Below, in pieces: positions 23,884-26,244 of a stretch of DNA of 26,244 nucleotides. Each line of letters begins with the position of its first letter. The stretch's first letter is position 1. Both the position numbers and the translations under genes were made by a program. The notes below the pieces were generated by a model. The model was not told where the DNA came from. It did no database searches and saw only the letters and a program-made list of their open reading frames with translations. This DNA is from Guillardia theta CCMP2712 (Eukaryota > Cryptophyceae > Pyrenomonadales > Geminigeraceae): contig NW_005434643.1 of NCBI RefSeq assembly GCF_000315625.1, forward strand, positions 599,236-625,479, written 5' to 3'.

Positions 23884-25878
23884 TCATCTCTCCTCTCCCT
23901 GCTGAGCCTCTTGCTGGGCCATGGTGGCCCTCCTGGTTGGCCCGTCGACGCCTGCACAAACTTTTCACCCACTCCCTTCCCTGCAACCCTGGCCTACCAT
24001 GCTTGCCCAGCGTCTCCAGCTGCTGCTTCCACCTGTCCCACCTGAAGCGAGTGAGATACGTGCCCGCAAACTTGATCCTCACCTGATCGAGTCGTCGCTG
24101 CTCCCTGAGAATGGGTCCTCCAGGTCTCGCTGAACGCTGCCAGGAAGCCGTCAACGATGAAGATCAGGAAGATGCTGAGGGGAAGAGAGCAGAAAAAGTT
24201 TTCTAAGATGCTGCTTGGAGGAGCAGGACGGGCAGGAGGGTATCCGCAGCATTCAACGGTCGTTTCGAGCTCTAGCCCAGCACAAGGACAACAAGTCAAG
24301 GTATCATGTTACCGATATAGGGCAAAGACAATGAAGGTAAACAGCAGGCCCACTAAGTACGCCGAGGCGCACCCGTACCCGGACGTCGCCTCTCCTGCCC
24401 ACTTGATCATCCTTCCGCCTCCATGTCACCTCCCAGTGATCACCGTTCTGAATCGGGCTGAACGTGCTTCCTCGAGCAGGGCCGAGGCCGAGCTCGTCCT
24501 CTAGGCCCTTCAACATGAGTGAGACGAGGGAAAGGGGGAGGCAGGTGTAGAGCGCAAGGATGGCACAAGAGATGATGGAGGGGAGGAAGCGAGCAACCAT
24601 GTTAGGGTCAGTTACCTTTCCTCCTCCAACAAAGTGCTCTTGGCGACAAAACGATGCCCAGTAAGGTGAGAGCGCGACTGAGAGAGAGAGAGAGAGAGAG
24701 AGGAGGTCAGTCCTGGGGAGAAAGCAGAGATGGTCTGAGGAGCTACCGCAAGATACGTTGATGAGGAAGTAGGAGAAAAGACGGAGACCGACGGAGGTTG
24801 AGCTGAATCGAATAGCCCGGACCTGTTGGCTCTGATTAGATCACAAGGCAAAAGAAGGAAGCTTGACCTCTTCGAACGCCACTGTCAAGTCTTGTATGAA
24901 CTGCCATGACCTCTGCGTCGCAGTACCCACCGCCTTGTCGTTGTAATCATAACCGAAGCAACCAAACGAATGTTTCTGTGATGAGTGAGATCTCTGTGAA
25001 GAGCGAAAGGGAAAGGAGATGGCTGAGATGGCAAACATAGAAGGGCGAGGAAGAATGCGCGGAGGCGGGCGGAGGAAGGGGAACGTGTAGAGGGGGAGGT
25101 GACCTGCAACTTTGCTGCAATTATGGCAAGGTCGTCGTAGACTAAGTGAGCAGCCGATCGATCGCCAGACACCTCCCCGTCGAAGTTGACGGGCGTTGTG
25201 TACTGGACCTCCTTACTGTTCCTTAGGCAGACCTCGATGTTTCTCACGAGGTTCCTGCGGAGGATTCAGATGAGAAGAGGAAGGCGAGGTCGAACAGGGG
25301 AAGTAGGAGAAGGCGACGGGTGGGGGAAGGGAGGAGGAAGGGAAGGGAAAAGGATGGGGAAGGGTGGTGGTGGTGGAGGTGTCGGTGGAGGTGTTGGTGG
25401 AGATGGAAGTGGCGGCGGTGGCAGTGAAGGTTTGTCGCAACCTGAAATTCGGAAGCACGTCTCGAGAAGCTTCGCCTTTTCCTTCGACGTCAAAGTGAAC
25501 GAACATGAGGAACAAGCTGATGAGATTGCTCTTGATGGTGGCAAGAAGCTCCAGCGCCTTCTCTTTCCTCTTGAATGATGCTCCAACGTTAAAGGTCATC
25601 GGGAAAATGCAACCAGCCGAGAAAATGGCGAACTCAACAGTGAAAGTCACATTGAAAACCTTCCTAGAAACCATGAAGATGCCCAGGATTGTGATGAGCG
25701 ACATGAACAAGCTCTCTATGCTCACGACGAACGCCAGCCCCCGGTAGAGCAGACTGATGATTTTGATGTACTCAGACACGTTCTCTGTCTGCTCCAGTAT
25801 CTTGAGCTGCCGCAGCTTGGCCTGTTCGGCAATCCTGTTCTTTGCATCGGAGATCCCGCGCAATAGTTGCGATGACAT
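23884..25878 (-). CDS. Multi-pass membrane protein, bestrophin-like (possible anion channel)
   Basis: Nine exons on the minus strand: 25878-25442, 25254-25104, 24975-24868, 24822-24747, 24677-24616, 24401-24313, 24136-24083, 24041-23998, 23951-23884; phases agree, 362 aa. Predicted membrane segments: LLYRGLAFVVSI/LFMSLITILGIFMV, FTVEFAIFSAGCIFPMTF, SVGLRLFSYFLINVSCVAL and AYLVGLLFTFIVFALY. After the N-terminal helices comes ASFKRKEKALELLATIK, and after the last helix VQRDLEDPFSGSSDDSI; the (A)F.RRE.AL..la..K and L(E)DPF...DDI patterns recall the bestrophin superfamily, where the latter acidic stretch follows the pore and binds Ca2+. That family call is from pattern memory and is tentative; an uncharacterised algal membrane family is the alternative. 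The sixth exon's acceptor (CAAG|TGG) has a poor pyrimidine tract and is the weakest junction. The C-terminus is Gln/Glu-rich. Confidence 0.72.
24680..24702. repeat. (AG)n dinucleotide repeat in an intron
   Basis: About eleven AG units just upstream (in transcript sense) of the acceptor at 24678, so the RNA reads CTCTCT immediately before CAG and the repeat itself supplies the polypyrimidine tract. Confidence 0.9.
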
Positions 25879-26244
25879 CTGTCTCTTCAGCGATGAGCTT
25901 CAGTGATCAGGAAGACTTGTTCATTCTCCTGCACAGGTATGAGACTGCAGCTTGACCCCTCCCTTCCTGATCCTCTCTGACAGGTCCTCCAATAAACCTC
26001 CCATCGTCTCCCCTCACGTTCTGCACAGTTTGTTCAGCCTCCTCTCTCTTCCTCTTGCTTCCAATCTCTTCCTCTCTCTTCCTCTCTCTTCCTCTTGCTT
26101 CCAATCTCTTCCAATCTCTTCCAATCTCTTCCTCTCTCTTCCTATCTCTTCCACTCTCTTCCTATCTCTTCCTCTCTCTTCCTCTCTCTTCTTATCTCTT
26201 CCTATCTCTTCCTATCTCTTCCTTCCTATATCTTCCTATCTCTT
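25879..26244. repeat. Upstream spacer and degenerate CT-rich tandem repeat
   Basis: 25879-26030 is the presumed promoter/5' UTR of the minus-strand membrane-protein gene. From about 26040 to the window end the plus strand is an imperfect tandem of TCTCTTCCTC / TCTCTTCCAA / TCTCTTCCTA units, about 10 bp each, which continues past the edge. Confidence 0.85.

Noticed and set aside
24404-24600. 98-codon frame with a hydrophobic stretch inside the membrane-protein gene (SIISCAILALYTCLPLSLVS)
   Set aside because: Its frame cannot be linked to the following exon, whose own upstream frame has a stop; treated as intron 24402-24615, though an alternative exon is possible.

Overview
This is a gene-dense stretch of nuclear genome from a eukaryotic alga with a complex (secondary) plastid; a cryptophyte such as Guillardia theta fits best. 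The genes are cut by many GT-AG introns, about half of them only 41-55 nt long. One gene encodes a plastid SRP receptor (FtsY) with a signal peptide that appears to end just before a Phe, as in secondary red plastids. A eukaryotic tRNA-Trp(CCA) gene with A and B boxes is present. There are no operons or ribosome binding sites. The species call is an inference; no species-specific marker was found.

Layout. Positions 1-1372: 3' part of a RETICULATA-related (DUF3411) gene (+), convergent with a ChAPs/exomer-type gene (-, 1529-4763). Across a GA-rich divergent spacer lies a complete eight-exon D-2-hydroxyacid dehydrogenase gene (+, 5295-7075). A GC-rich, apparently non-coding block follows (7076-9060), then a quieter spacer to about 10105. 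A PDZ-domain gene (+, 10106-11260) overlaps tail-to-tail with plastid ftsY (-, 11211-12818). A CT-rich upstream region leads to tRNA-Trp (13445-13516), then a second GC-rich block. A second PDZ gene (+, about 14574-15295) faces a J-domain gene (-, 15443-16885) and an unrecognised gene with a predicted SH3-like core (-, 17212-18501). Positions 18502-21130 hold microsatellites, two further GC-rich blocks and one orphan exon. A complete PDX2 (vitamin B6 synthase glutaminase) gene (-, 21173-22659) is divergent from an intronless GNAT acetyltransferase gene (+, 23097-23555). That gene converges on a nine-exon membrane protein with bestrophin-like features (-, 23884-25878). The window ends in a CT-rich tandem repeat.

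Gene models were built by hand: each exon junction was checked for GT-AG borders and matching phase, and for the complete models the exon lengths sum to a multiple of three. The genes do not form one pathway; they are ordinary housekeeping, plastid and trafficking functions side by side. The unusual material is the compositionally distinct GC-rich blocks that share exact words, the AGAGC pentamer arrays placed alike in two introns, the tight minimum intron length, and an exomer-type protein outside fungi.
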